DNA of 64,000 bases from Camarhynchus parvulus. Its lineage: Eukaryota; Chordata; Aves; Passeriformes; Thraupidae. The stretch spans positions 87,316,546-87,380,545 of the forward strand of contig NC_044573.1 of the NCBI RefSeq assembly GCF_901933205.1, read 5' to 3'. The notes under the pieces were generated by a model. The model had not been told where the DNA came from. It worked only from the letters and a program-made list of their open reading frames with translations, and made no database searches. Each line of letters opens with the position of its first letter. Positions within the stretch are counted from its first letter, which is position 1. Position numbers and translations under genes: made by a program. This document shows, one piece after another, positions 26,121 through 39,060 of the stretch.

Positions 26121-27257
26121 ATGAGTTTCTACCACAAGATACAGAACATAGGTAAAATCATGGAGAATAGATTCATCCTGGAAAACATAACATACATGGC
26201 AAATGTTCACCCCATACTTGAGAGGTTAATTATGCATACTTTTATTCCACATCCTTTTGTGTATAAAGTGTCCATTATGTGCAAATTTTTTCCTAAATAT
26301 TTTTGAAGGTCTTGCCCTTTTGTCGTTATGGAACATTTGAAGGAGTCTCTTTTTGTTTTTCTTCCAAGGAATAGACAGTGATGCAAAACAAATTTTCTTT
26401 AGTCTTACTCAGGGAAATTTTGAAAACAGTGCTAACTGAGTAATAAGTGCAAAATTGAACAAAAACATTAAAAAAGACATGCATTAGAACATTCTGAAAA
26501 TGAAAAATAAATATATTTTTTAAAAAAGGAAGTTACAGATAATACAAGACATTAATTGGTTCTTAAAAATGAATTGTTTGTAGTTATGTAGACAAAACAT
26601 TTTCTATACCTACTAATCAGTGGGAGTATGGATAACGTTTTCCCAAATTTTATTACATTTATAGTAGTTTTGGTGTCGTACCACAACTGCTGTCAGCAAG
26701 GGCAGAAAGCACACATGGCTGTTTCACTCCCAGAGATACCATAGCAGCTACTGCACCTGGTATGACCTAGCTTTGCTACAGGAATGGTCTTTGCATGCCC
26801 ACAAACTCTGCTATTGATTTCACCCTGCTCCTTTCCCAGCAACCTGACACTGTGGAGCGCTGGCACCGATGAAATCTTTCAACATGGAAGCTCTTCATCA
26901 CCAAGGTAAATAAGGAAGCTACAGTTTCAGCAGCTGAAGTTTGTGGCATGTCAGCTTTAAATTATCTCAGTCCCATAGTGACTGCTAATCCCCTCACCTT
27001 GAGCCTCACTGTACCTGCTGGTTTCTGCTTGGTGTGTTTGAAAAGAACCCAGTGATAGAGTCTCCTCTTCCAAGACATGCTGTTGCTGACTTGCTGTTGC
27101 AGACCCATCTTAAGGGTTTAAATGCACAGAAATGCTGCATTTACCCACATTCTTGATACACTTGAGATGCTAAAATTTATGTTGTATTTAGCCTTTTTAT
27201 GTTAAAAGAAGAGTAACCCCCAGGAAGACTTGGTAGCCTGTCTTCCATTGGTTAGAG

Positions 27258-27335
27258 CTGATTTTCCCTCAATTAATTCAAAGTTCATTTGCTATTTTAA
27301 GCAAATGAACTTTGAATTAATTGAGGGAAAATCAG
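27258..27335. repeat. Perfect 36-bp inverted repeat with 6-nt loop
   Basis: Positions 27258-27293 and 27300-27335 are exact reverse complements over 36 bp, separated by atttta. The left arm begins ctgattttccctcaattaat. The first flanking pair outside the arms does not match. Perfect identity over this length in otherwise unique, non-constrained DNA points to a recent origin, such as a template-switch or fold-back mutation. A transcript would fold into a stem of miRNA-precursor size. Confidence 0.97.
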
Positions 27336-28570
27336 TAAGATTTTATTCTGTGGGAGGGCAGTACAGCAGGGAAACAGTGAGGTATGGCTTGCAGCCAGAA
27401 TTACCCAGAGAATTTCTGGATTTTGGCTGCACTTGCTGTAATAGCAGATTAGTCTAAACTGAGAGATTTATCAGGGACTGCACAAAATTAGAAAACCAAA
27501 TCTGTTTATGATGAAAACTTCTCTATCGTGTCAAAGCCTGCTTAGGTGTTCCCTGTGCAATCCACCACTACCTGTTTCCCTCAGACATCTGATGCCTAGA
27601 TCACAGCAAAGCATCTGAGAAGTCATCTGTTTTGGTCCCTTGGATGAGCTTTCATGAGCATATTGAAATGAAAACAAAGACAGAGAAAGAACAGAAAAAG
27701 TTTAGAACTACATTCTCTTCATTGTTTCTCCATAGCCTAGCAATTATTCATGAGATAATGACTGAATTTTAATATACATGGCAAACATGTTTCCATTAAT
27801 ATTTGTGAATGAGCTACAATTATGAAACTGGTTTGCTGTCTGATTTTTTGCCAAACCTCTTCCAGGCGGACTATTTTTGTCATGGGAATTGGCCATAAAC
27901 ATTTTATGCTTCAGCATAAATTTAAGATAATTCATTCTGGATTTACATCAGTATATCTCATTTTAGCTTGTGGCATTTTCTTTATTTAAAACAGTACAAA
28001 TCTCAGCAGCATCTGACTTAGTAAAGTGAACCATGGAGGTTCTATGGAAAGTGAGAGTCATACTTTTTTAAACAAAAAAGCTGTCTGCCTATGTCAGTAC
28101 TATTGAAAAATATTTGTGTCATAATAGTGCATAAATAATAATGAAATCTTAGTCTGCTGTAAGGGATTTCAATCATCATTTCTGTAGCTTTTTCCCCCCG
28201 ACTTTTCTCACACAATTTGTATAATTTTTTTATCCTGAGCAACTTTTAAAAGAGTAAATGTATTTGCATATATAAGTCAAATTTAGAAATGAGAAACATG
28301 AGCAAGCTATTTCATGGAAACAGCATCAGGAAATTGTGGAGAAATAAATATTATATCTCATCTCTGACCATGAGGTCATACTACACCCAGTTATGAAAAG
28401 TCATATTTATAAGCTCTTACCTCTGTGGTTTTGAAGGAGGGGGAGGGTATTCTCAGTTTGCACACTGCAAATCACAAAACCAAGGGATTCACTCTTATGC
28501 GAAGAAATTTGTGAGTTATATTAGTCTAAAACTGGATACTGTTCCTAAAACCAGGTTTACATTATTAAAA

Positions 28571-28600
28571 TACATAAATAAATAAATACATAAATAAACA
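28571..28600. repeat. Imperfect (AAAT)n simple repeat
   Basis: Tandem ATAA/AAAT units run for about 30 bp with two interruptions (taca). It is one of several short A/T tetranucleotide tracts in the window and has no gene association. Confidence 0.85.
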
Positions 28601-31600
28601 GAAAGAGATAGGAGAAAGAAGTTATTTGCACTGTAGCAAGAAATCCTCAGATCAAACAGCTTCTTTTCAAAGTGTGATTATGGAATGTAGCAGCCGCTCA
28701 AGGTTCTGCTAACTGTGGAAGATTCATGACCAGTAGATTAATTTACTTTTCAGCAATTATAACTTATCTTACATCAGCCTGTTTACAATTTCTCTGCCAT
28801 CTACATGCATTAGCACCAGGTTAATGTGCAAAACATGCACTAAATTATGTCCTGGATAAATCTCTCCTGCTAAATACCACAATCCTTGTCCCTACTTCCT
28901 GAGAATAACCTTTGATCTTCACATCAACAAAAAAAATAATTACTATCTTTGCCCAACCCGGGACAAGTAATTTTGCTCCTAAATAAGTGCACAGCTGGAG
29001 ACAGATGTGTTCTTCTCTCTAGGCAGACCCTGCAGGGTCTTCCACAAGGCTTTATATCATACTTGTCATTCGTTTATCAGGATCCAAATGTTGTGCGCTG
29101 AAAATGTGTGTAAAACATTCTCAGAATTTCAAACAATAACAAATCAGAATGGGGGAGGGGGGAGAAAAGGCTGCAAGAAAAAATAGAAGTCTCCCAGCTG
29201 TGCAAACTTAAGTAGCTGGTTTAGCAGAAAATGCAGTCCAAAAGTTACATTTTTGCCATCTTCAGCAAAAGTTGATTCAAGGACTGTATTATCAAATTTT
29301 AAATTCAGTATCAAACTAATGAAAAAATGTTTCAAATCTTCCTTTACATGCACAAAGACTCCAGACTATTCTGTTCAGAGAAGTCTTGGAACTATTTTTT
29401 TCCACTTCCCCCAATAAACTGGTATTCTCTGAGGAAGACAAAAGAACTCCTTAAATCTTTTGTTTCTTGGGTTAAAGAAGATTTTTCTTTGAAGCATATG
29501 TGTTAATATTTGATTCTGGTTTTTCCTTCTATCTTCATGTCTCTTTTAGGTACTCTGGGTTTTTTGTTCCTTAATCATATAAAAGATTGTGTCACTTTTG
29601 CTACATTAGGAAAAAGAAAACTAAATAAGCAATATCATTTAGGGAAATTATTTATTTCAAATAATTTTTGATATTACAATAAAAAAGAAAAATGTGAAGA
29701 AGAGAATTAGAACATATAGATGAAAAAATGCTTTAAACAGCAACTTGTGAAATTTAATATCACAACAAATATGAATATTACAATCAGTTATATGGCTACT
29801 GATATGTAATTTATTAAAGATTAACAAACAGAGCTGTATATCCTAAAAGGAATATTAAAAACCTTTAAGCCAATTTAATGAGCCAACTGACATTAATCAA
29901 AACTTTAAACCATGTTCTGAGATCAAATGTCATATGAATTTGATCCAATATAACATGTGCAAATCAGAACGAAAAAGCATGAAGCTGAGCAGTCTGGATA
30001 ATAAGTTTTTTTCTTTAATTCAGAAATCAGTAGTATTCAATCAGAAACTATCAATCATGTCTAAATGAGGGAAGAATTGCTTAATTTTATGGATTTTTTT
30101 TTCTGTTCTTTATTTACTTTGTCTTGAGTCTTGCCTAGTCTCTGCAGGACAGTCCTGGATTGCTGCCTCTTTCTTTGTCATAACCTTTTCCACCTGACAG
30201 TGGTACCTCTCCCAGCTCTCTTAAAATATCAGGGTGAAATCAAGTGGGAATACAATCTGGAGGGAAAAAAGTGAAACAGCCTCTTAGCAAATTACCATGT
30301 TCAATTGGCTACTTTTCCTATACTCCACCATGTGAGAAGTCTGGACAGATCAGTCTTCTCTGGCTGAAACAAAAGCCTTATCCTTGCTGAATGTTCTTTT
30401 TCATCCAGGGTCTGTTGCCTCTGTAGATCCATATTAATGAATAAAATCACTGAGGGCTCACCCTGTGGCTCCAAGGACAAATGGTTTGGCAGGGTGATGT
30501 CCAGAGCTGTCCAGTGTGTGCTTGTCTCCCATGCAGGAGGGCCTCACCCTTCCTGCCTGCTGGCAGCAGTCCCCAGCACACACCATCCCTGAGCTGAGCC
30601 TGTGAGACAGGGCTGGCTAGCATGAGCCAAATCTGTGTCCAGAGAAAAACCTGCAGCTATTAACCAGCAGTTTGGAGAAAGACTGCAGAAGAACACAGAA
30701 ATAAGATGATCCCATGCCCCATTCCTGCTAGGCTGGAGCAGACAGAGTTGCAGCGACTAAAGTTGCCATTCTGCTCCATGAGATACGTGTGTATAGGTGA
30801 GGCAAATGGACAAAATTCTTGTGAGCATTTTCAGATCTAATGTGCATGGTCTTACATTGTTTTAGTTATAGACAATTCTCAAACACCACAGTCACAAGGA
30901 AAATACAATTTTAACTGTCAATCATAGAACAGAACTAAAGCTAACAATGCAAGACAAGAAGAAAATGCTCCCGTACTTTTAAGCTGATTGCTGAAATACG
31001 GTCATGGAAGCAATTCCTTTGCTTTCTGCAGTGAAATCTCCTAAAATAGTGAGCCGAGTCTGATGAAAATTAGATCAGCTACTATGTAAGGGTCTCACAT
31101 TACATTTGCCAGAGAAATGCAATAAGCTTTCTTGGTCCACATCTCTTTAACTTGTCTGTGAATGGGAGGCTTCACAGTGACCACAGGGTTCAGAGTCCAG
31201 ATTACATACCCTGAAGCAAACAGGGAGTATCACATTCTGCATAAAACATTTTTCAGCTAATATGGCAGGCAATGATACTTTCAAAAGTTTCTAAGGGACT
31301 TAAAGGTGTAAGCTCCCTTTCCAGCCAGGACCCTGGTCTGTACATAGGGTATAGTCATGAAAAAGCTAAGCACCATAGCCCCAGGGGTTTGCATATCTCA
31401 CTATCCCCAAGAGTAATCAGCGAGACTGAAGCTGCTGTCTCTGAACAGAAACTGATAGAAGAACTGACTAAGCTAAGGAGCAGATACTGCTAAAGTAATT
31501 TTTGAAGATCAGCCAGAAAAGAAGGCCCTATGTAACTGGAATTCACGCCATGAATTCCTTAGTGAACTAATATTTTGCAGTCTTAGGCAAAAAAAAAGTG

Positions 31601-33875
31601 TGGTATTGGTGGTAAAAATAGTCATGCCAGTGCCAGTGCTCCCTTTTGTCCAAAAAGCTGAGTGCTAGAGAGCAAAATGTGGTAACATGGGGTTCAGAGC
31701 AGCTTGAGGAGATTACAGCCCACATTTCCCATGTGAGTTCTTTAGCCATGAAGGTAATGATCCTCATAATCATAAACATATTTTCTCTCCTGCACAAAGA
31801 TTTAAGTATGCTACTGAAAGAATAACAATTCTTTCAGACAATACAAAGACCATTTCATCCCAAAATATCCTTCAGAAGAGAAAGTCAACTTGTAATATCT
31901 AGTTAAGGCACATGTGGCTGAGAATGGCACATCATGTGGCACACACCTGGGAAAGCAGAGAGGCATGGAGGAGCTGCAGGGATAGTCCTTGGGTGGAAGA
32001 CACTGGCTGCTCGGATTCCCAGAGGGTGGAGTAAGCTGGGCTGGATGCTCAGCGAGGTTCCAGGAGGATCTGGCAGTGTCTGCTTCTGTTCTTGAGCCAC
32101 TTGCTACCACAGAGAAAATGTGGGATGCACAGTAGCCCTTGTGATAGGGTCAGGGGATTTGCCTCCAAATGAGAGCCCAACTTAAAATGCTCATGGCAAA
32201 TAAAGCAGATGGAAAAATGAATGTACAAATCTTCCATGGTTTAAGTGACTGGAAACAACGTTCACAACCACTGGGATGAAGAAAACATCTTTACTCCTGC
32301 TTTTTCCATGTGGTGTAATCCAGCATTTGCCAAAAGTGGGTTTCTACAGCAGAAAGGCTGAGTCACATGATTCTGCCCCCCCCTTTGCTCCCACCCTTTC
32401 TACCACACTCACCTGAGCATTTGTCTGGTGTTGTGTTGACCCTGGTCAGCATACTGAGGGAAAAAACACTTTTTTTCACATCCAACATTTTCTGTCAGAT
32501 TTGCAAGCTGAATGATTCAGCACAGAGAAGGCCAAACCAGCTGAGAAAGGGAGAGGTCAGGACCCTGGCAAGGGGTGGGCTCTTGGAAAAGCTAAGGCAG
32601 GTTATGATTGCACACAGCCAATTGAGCCAGCAAGGAAACAGGCAGGGAATGCCTGCTGCAAACATTAAGGCATCAAGCTACAAAGCAAGTGTAGCCAGTA
32701 CTGAAGTACCTCTCAAGGGGAGGTATTTGAGCATTTTATGGAACTTTACCAAAAGAAATTAGACTTCAGGCAACTTAAGGATTCAGTGATGCCTATATTA
32801 ATGTTTATCTGAATTTATGTTTGGATGATAGTTTTTGCAGCAATTAAGTAACATTTGGTTTCCTATATCAATCTGAGGTTTCTAACTCATGATATCAAAA
32901 GTACTTTTGAAAATGTTATGGAAATAATTAATTACCCTGGTATCTTTGAGAATTTTAGCCATTCTATTTACAAACCATTCAAGACCAATTGTAAAGGCTG
33001 TAATAATTTCTATGTTATACAACAGACTCCTGATTCCAGGTGCCATGTATTACTAAGCATCATGTTATCTAGTACTCAGCTAGAGCCTTTTTGAAAGACA
33101 GATTGTAATTGAGTGTCATAAATTCTGTTTTCTGATAACTATTACTACTTAGTGCTAGAATAAGTGGCTGAAAAATACATGTCTATAAATAAGTTTTAAT
33201 TATATAACTCACAGTGCTTACTTTGTTACTTAGCCTCAGACAATCTTGTTTCCCTGTTCTTAAGAAAGACATAAAAACCCAATCCATAATGTCTTACTCT
33301 CCATATGGCACTTTTATCCAAATCTTAATTAGATTTCTCTCACTATCTGAGTGAGGCCCTAAAGAGCATGCAGCAAAGCCAACAGTCTGCCATTCTTATA
33401 CTTTTAATTATTCTTCAAACCTTTGTGAAGAAGTTTAAAATGCAATTTTAGCAGTTGTAGCAAAAAATCTGTTGGCCAAAAGGATAATAGAGGATCACAT
33501 CTTTATGCATTTTTGTGTGTTGTATTTTATTATTAATAATATCTTCCTGTGAATGTCTGATAACTGAGAAATGAGAAAAAAGTCTAAATATCAGGTACAA
33601 ATAAGAGGAAGGCTAAATTCTCAAACTCTACTTCAACAGAATTAAAACAGAAAATTTCATGGAAACCAAGAGCAAGAAAAGTTTATACTGTCATTCTGAT
33701 CAGATTTCCTGTTACCTATATTATAATTATAAAACCTATATTAATAATTACCTATTAAAATTGTTAATTTACAACATGTACAGCATTTCATAAAATAACA
33801 AGAGTGTAATAAGAAATAATCAAATTTTAAGACTCCTCCATTGCCAGCACAATCTATGGGATGAAAATCTGGGTT

Positions 33876-33912
33876 TTTTTGCATCTTTCCATTATTTGGA
33901 AAGATGCAAAAA
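33876..33912. repeat. 16-bp perfect inverted repeat, 5-nt loop
   Basis: The arm tttttgcatctttcca (33876-33891) pairs exactly with tggaaagatgcaaaaa (33897-33912) across ttatt. It would form a compact hairpin in single-stranded DNA or RNA. The arms are not simple A/T repeats, so the match is less likely to be chance than other small palindromes here. No flanking target-site duplication is evident. Confidence 0.95.
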
Positions 33913-36109
33913 TTATCATCGAGATAAATGCTTGCTGTTGAATCCAGCTTTTCTTTCTATGCACACAACATTGTATGACGTGGGAAAACTTCATTTTTCT
34001 CTGCTGCAATAACAAGATAACATTGTCAAAACTCTAGGTGATACCAGCCAAACGTAATAGCACTGCTCCAAAATGCACAAATTGCAGATCTAGCTCAAGG
34101 ACCAAAGCTTCTAGTCTTATGCATGACATCCCAAAAATTAATAAGCAAAGCAATATACAGTAGTACCAAAGTACAAGCCCAAGCAATTCTGTTTTCATGG
34201 AAAGACATTGATGCCTTTTAACAATGTCGATTTGAGCTGATATGGGTGGACGAACACCAGTGCTCAAAAATCCCAAAATAACAGCAAAATTGAACAAAGG
34301 AGGACAGGGGAGCCCTAAAACATGTGTTACATGTGCAGTCCTTCAGGGAGAAGTCTTGTTCTACTCTTTAACACTGTGCTGCATACACTGTCTGGAGAAG
34401 CCACAAATAAGCCAAGCACAGGTCCATCGCCCAGAGAGACATGGCTTTTTCCGTGATTTTTACCTATCTTCCAGGGAATTCAGAAAGATGAAGGCAAAAT
34501 GTAGAGCTTGGTACCATCACATTGTGTTCTGATCTTTCCAGCAGTATACTGAGTCCATAAACCAATTTGTTTTGCTCAGCGATTCTTTGCTTTTTTTGAA
34601 ATAGATGGAGTGAAAAAGGCTAACATCCTTTCCAAAGACCAATCTGTATCCCAACAACAGATATACTCTTTATTTATACATGCAAATAAAGCACAGGAAA
34701 ACAAATATCACATGGAAAGACACACAGATATACAAATGCTGAGAACATATGTTAACAAATAGACATCTAAAACCATTTTTCAATGATAGTGTGCGAAGAG
34801 GAAAAAGTGCTTAGATATCAAAGACATGTGCATGGTCAAGTCACTAATGTATTGAATGCAAATTCAATATGCAGAACAGTTCACCAGTGTAAACAGGGTT
34901 AGAGCTGGGAAAGAAGAAAATTAAGATAATTATGAATTTTGGGGCATGTATATTTTTGACTAAGGCGTTTTGGTCCCTTGGGGTGCTCTGACCCTACTTT
35001 TTGTTGTGCAGAAGATGAAAAAAATATGTATAGCTAGAAACCAACATAAGAAGTAAATCCTTCTGGGGGTATCATCTCATGATTATTTTAATTGAATGCA
35101 GAGTCTGTCGTCTTACTCCAAGCTATTTTGAGATAGTTCTCTCTCTCGACCTTTTAGATGAGGTCTACGGTTACATCTACCTTTCTTTTTGTTCTGAACA
35201 TAAGTGGAGAAATGGTAGCAAGGAGTATTCTCATCCCGGGGGTTCACCATGATTTTGGAGAAAGGCTTCTGAAGTGAGCAATTGTAGATGGCCCTGAGTG
35301 TGCATAAGCCCCAGACTGCTCAGTTTTTGGTGACACTCAATATCCCTATGGAGCCATACAGTAAAGAATATTGCTATAACCAATAACAGATACTTCTGTT
35401 TGGTTTATTCACTTTTATGTCATTAGGGGAATAAAGATCAACACAACTACAATGACTGTTCAGGCATTTATTTCTGTTCTCTCTGCTCTGCCCCTTGCAT
35501 TAACATGAAAACTCTGCAAAGACTGCTACAGTGCAGTGAATAAGACCACTAAGTCACTAACTAGAGAAAATTGCTCTCAGATTCTGTGAGTCATCAGCTC
35601 TGCACATTATGTTCTTCAGACTTTTTCACAATATCTAGAAAAATCTGAGAACTTGAACAGTAACATGTTGTAGACTGGAGAAAGTGACTTCATGGGAATA
35701 AATAAAAAAATAGCTTGAACAAATAATTTTATTTGTTTATGACTGAAGGAGTTCTTTAGTACTAAAAAATGAATACCTTGAAGGAGAAAATTAGAAAAAA
35801 GATACAATTTTCTAATGAAGGAATATTATTTTAATTAAGAAATATATCAGATGGCATGTGTTTACATACTTGCATTTGTACATGCAAATAACAAATATGC
35901 ACAAACAGGACTACCTGTTATCTGAACCCCTCATCAATGTAAAGGTATTTAACCTTTTAATTTTCTTTTGATACTGGTAAATATTATTTTACTACAAATG
36001 AGAACTGAAAGAGGCTAACAAATCTCTGTGAAAATTTTGGTTTCTCACAAAAAGAAGGGTATGGCAGATAAGAATTCAGAAACAAACCAATAACAGCATC
36101 TAATGCCAC

Positions 36110-36310
36110 AAATAGCACTATTTTTGCTCTGCTTAATGGATCTGAATGTCAAAAGGTCTCACAAAGCCTAATTAATTTCACTTGTCCTTTGTCAATGTGT
36201 GACCAATTCATGCAGATATGGGACACTTATTTTCCAAAGTTTCATTGTGAATCAATGATAGGACCCATAACTTTTAAGCCCATCTCATTTTATTGCACCA
36301 AGGAAACTTC
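36110..36310. promoter_or_regulatory. Candidate conserved non-coding element
   Basis: The patch has complex sequence without open frame or repeat signature. It contains 'gcctaattaatttcacttgt', with an AATTAATT core, and an adjacent CCTTTGTC, which resembles a SOX/TCF site. Motif density suggests an enhancer, but no comparative evidence was available. Confidence 0.2.
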
Positions 36311-37352
36311 TAACTCTGGTTTTATGCCCTTTAAACTGCATTTGAAGTTTTAATAATTTATATGAAATGAACTGGATAAGTGACTTCAAATATTAGTCTC
36401 TAGACTTTCCAAAATGAATTGACTAAATTGCTTTGATAGTCAGCTGACAGTCGCTCCTGTCTTTTCTTTACTGTCCAGATAGAAATGGGAAGAAAAGATC
36501 CACATGTATTAGAACATAGCCAAGAGTTAATGTGTCTGATACGAAAATGATACAATTTCCTCTTGCAAAATCTATCCAACAATTTCTAGTAATTTGAAGA
36601 TCTACATCTTTGCACATAAGCAAAGGTTAAATAAGGTTAAAACTTTACTCGCTGGGCTGTTTTTATACTGTAGTAGACTCTTCAAAATATCTAGCACACA
36701 GTCTTGACCTTGGAAGGGACTGAGAATGCAAGTGCTGTCAGTGGCTCTTACTTATATAAAACCGAGTCAGCATCAAAAATGTCAGCAGAACACTTTCTGT
36801 TTTAATTTAATTCTCTCAACATTTTCATTGGAAATGTGCGTACATTTCAACACTGGGCTGCCAAACTTAAGGAATTCCCAGCTCTGCACAGATGATTGCA
36901 CTGTATGGTTAATCACTTCACTGTATCTCTGGAGCACTGCATAAAGCAGGGGAGCAGCCACCTTCTCACAGAAGTAGGACCCTCACAGTTGCAATGAACC
37001 AAGGACAAAAGTACTCAGAAGTACTCCTGACAGGATGTTAGTCAGAAGATGGTGCTATTATAACAGAACTTTTAAGGCAGCTGAATCTGCGTGGGAAAAG
37101 GCAACAGAAAGTAAACCCTAAGTGTAAATTAAAAACTGATTTCCATGTGAGCTGGTGTTCTGCATCTCACTGAATACACCTCACAGATATGCACTCACTA
37201 GGACACCCTTTAATTCTACACCTTGGCTTGCTTGCATCAAGGGGGAAATGCACAGGAAAACACATTTTAAATTGCCATTCACAAACTTTTGCACACAGGT
37301 TTGGATCATTTCAGCAGCCCTCAAATAAAAAAAAAAAAAGACATTTTTATGA

Positions 37353-37386
37353 ATTTCTATCCCATATAGATTTCTATCCCACATAG
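37353..37386 (+). repeat. 17-bp tandem duplication
   Basis: The unit atttctatcccatatag at 37353-37369 is repeated at 37370-37386 with one T-to-C change. It follows an A13 run at 37327-37339. The likely origin is replication slippage. Confidence 0.95.
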
Positions 37387-38789
37387 TGTGTTTCCATGTC
37401 AATATATGGGTTCTGACTGAGTTGCTTCTGGTACTACAAAAAACCTGGAAATAGGCAGTAATATAATTTCATAGCCTCTGAAGCATTATTAGCTCGAATA
37501 TCTACATAGAACCACTGTTTTGTGTCATATATAAATTACTTTGAAAGCACTTTGTCTTTGTAAGGGGAAAAAATGGAGGTTGCACAACTCTTCATAAAGA
37601 GAATACTAAATTTTCTGCAACGTGAAAAGATTGCATTGTGACTGTGAAGGAGAAAAAGCTGATGTCGGTGGGAAAATGAGGAAACAGACGTATAATTACT
37701 AAAACATTCAGTTGCAAGTAAATGAGCATAGTAATTACTGACACAACAAATGGGTGATTAGAAACGCATGAAATTAGAGCAGTCCATAGGAAAGCTAATT
37801 GTTATAATTGATATGATGAGTGATATGGATTCTGTAGTCTTTGGACAATCGTGAAAACTAGATTATAGAGGCAGAAACACTAAGTAGAAGTGACTACAGA
37901 TGTTTTTTACTGTCTGACAGAGATCTCTTCCTTGCTAGAAAAGCCATAGTAATGTTCTTAATATCTAGAATATAATGAATGTGAGCATACATGAAGAAAA
38001 CCAAACTGGGGACAAGTGTTGTCATCATGATCCACATACATTAATGGGAGAGGTTACCATTCCTGGCTGCACTCCAGGGCTCCTCTGAAGAAGGTTACTG
38101 TATTGAGTAAACTTCTAGAGGAGCAATCTGTTAAAAAAAATTGCAAAAATCACATCTGTGAAATGGAACAGCCTGACAGCCTGGCATTGCTTGGAAATTC
38201 CAGCAGACTGCTCTCCTGGAAGGCTGATAGGTCTTACTTAGTGCTTGAGTCAGGGCAGTGCCATGTAACTAATGTCTGTAAGGAGAATGATATAACAGCT
38301 GAGTGTACCATGTTTAGTTACCTAATTAAAACAATTTAAATATGATTTCTGCCTTAACAATTATTATTTGACTCATTTCTTACAGCTTTTTTCAGCAGCA
38401 AAGGTCAGCTAAGGGAAAAGATTCAGAGGAATGAGAGGAAAACATTGAAGAAAATATTTTGCAATTAGCTATTCTTAGCTATTATTAGTTACTTAACTAT
38501 TCTAGAGTAAATCCAGAGGAGCTCTGCTGCGTCTACTGCAATGTGTATTTACATCATGGGAAAAACCAAGAGAATGGGAAAAGAGACAGTCAGTGGAAAT
38601 GGGGTGTAACATGATTGAAGAGAGGGGTCAAATTCTTTCCTGCCAAAAATGAGCAAACCTCTGTGAAAATGTCAGTGAAGCTTCACTCAGAAATGTCAGG
38701 AGAAATTTTAGCTGGAGTGGGAATTTCACAATGAATACATTTCTGTTTTTTTGAAATAGAGCCATATCTTTAAGCACTTTTGTGATTAA

Positions 38790-39060
38790 ATGCAAGAAAT
38801 TTCAATGGCCTCTACTGCGCACCATTCTATGAAACCCTTCTGTTTCCTTGCTGGACAGCCCCTGTGTCTGCACTGTGTTAGAGAAGGGAGCCCTGCAGCT
38901 TCCAGGCTCCTTTCCACACACGTGGGCTGCTGGCTCCTCACTGAGTCCATCAGCACCCTGCAGCCACAGCCTCTGCCAAGCTGGTGGGGCTTCTGCCAGG
39001 CGCCAACGCAGTCCGGGCTTCTCTGCCCCAATGGCCACTTCTACAGCACTGCCGTGAGCT
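38790..39060. other. GC-richer patch with overlapping frames, unidentified
   Basis: Open frames on both strands overlap here (38790-39122 plus, 38802-39152 minus and others), simply because the patch is GC-richer and stop-poor. The translated text shows no domain, and no splice signals bound it well. A diverged repeat, an LTR fragment or unique sequence are all possible. I do not claim a gene. Confidence 0.35.

Noticed and set aside
32367..32762. 131-codon plus-strand ORF
   Set aside because: No recognisable domain, begins in a C-rich low-complexity run and lacks promoter, splice or homology evidence.
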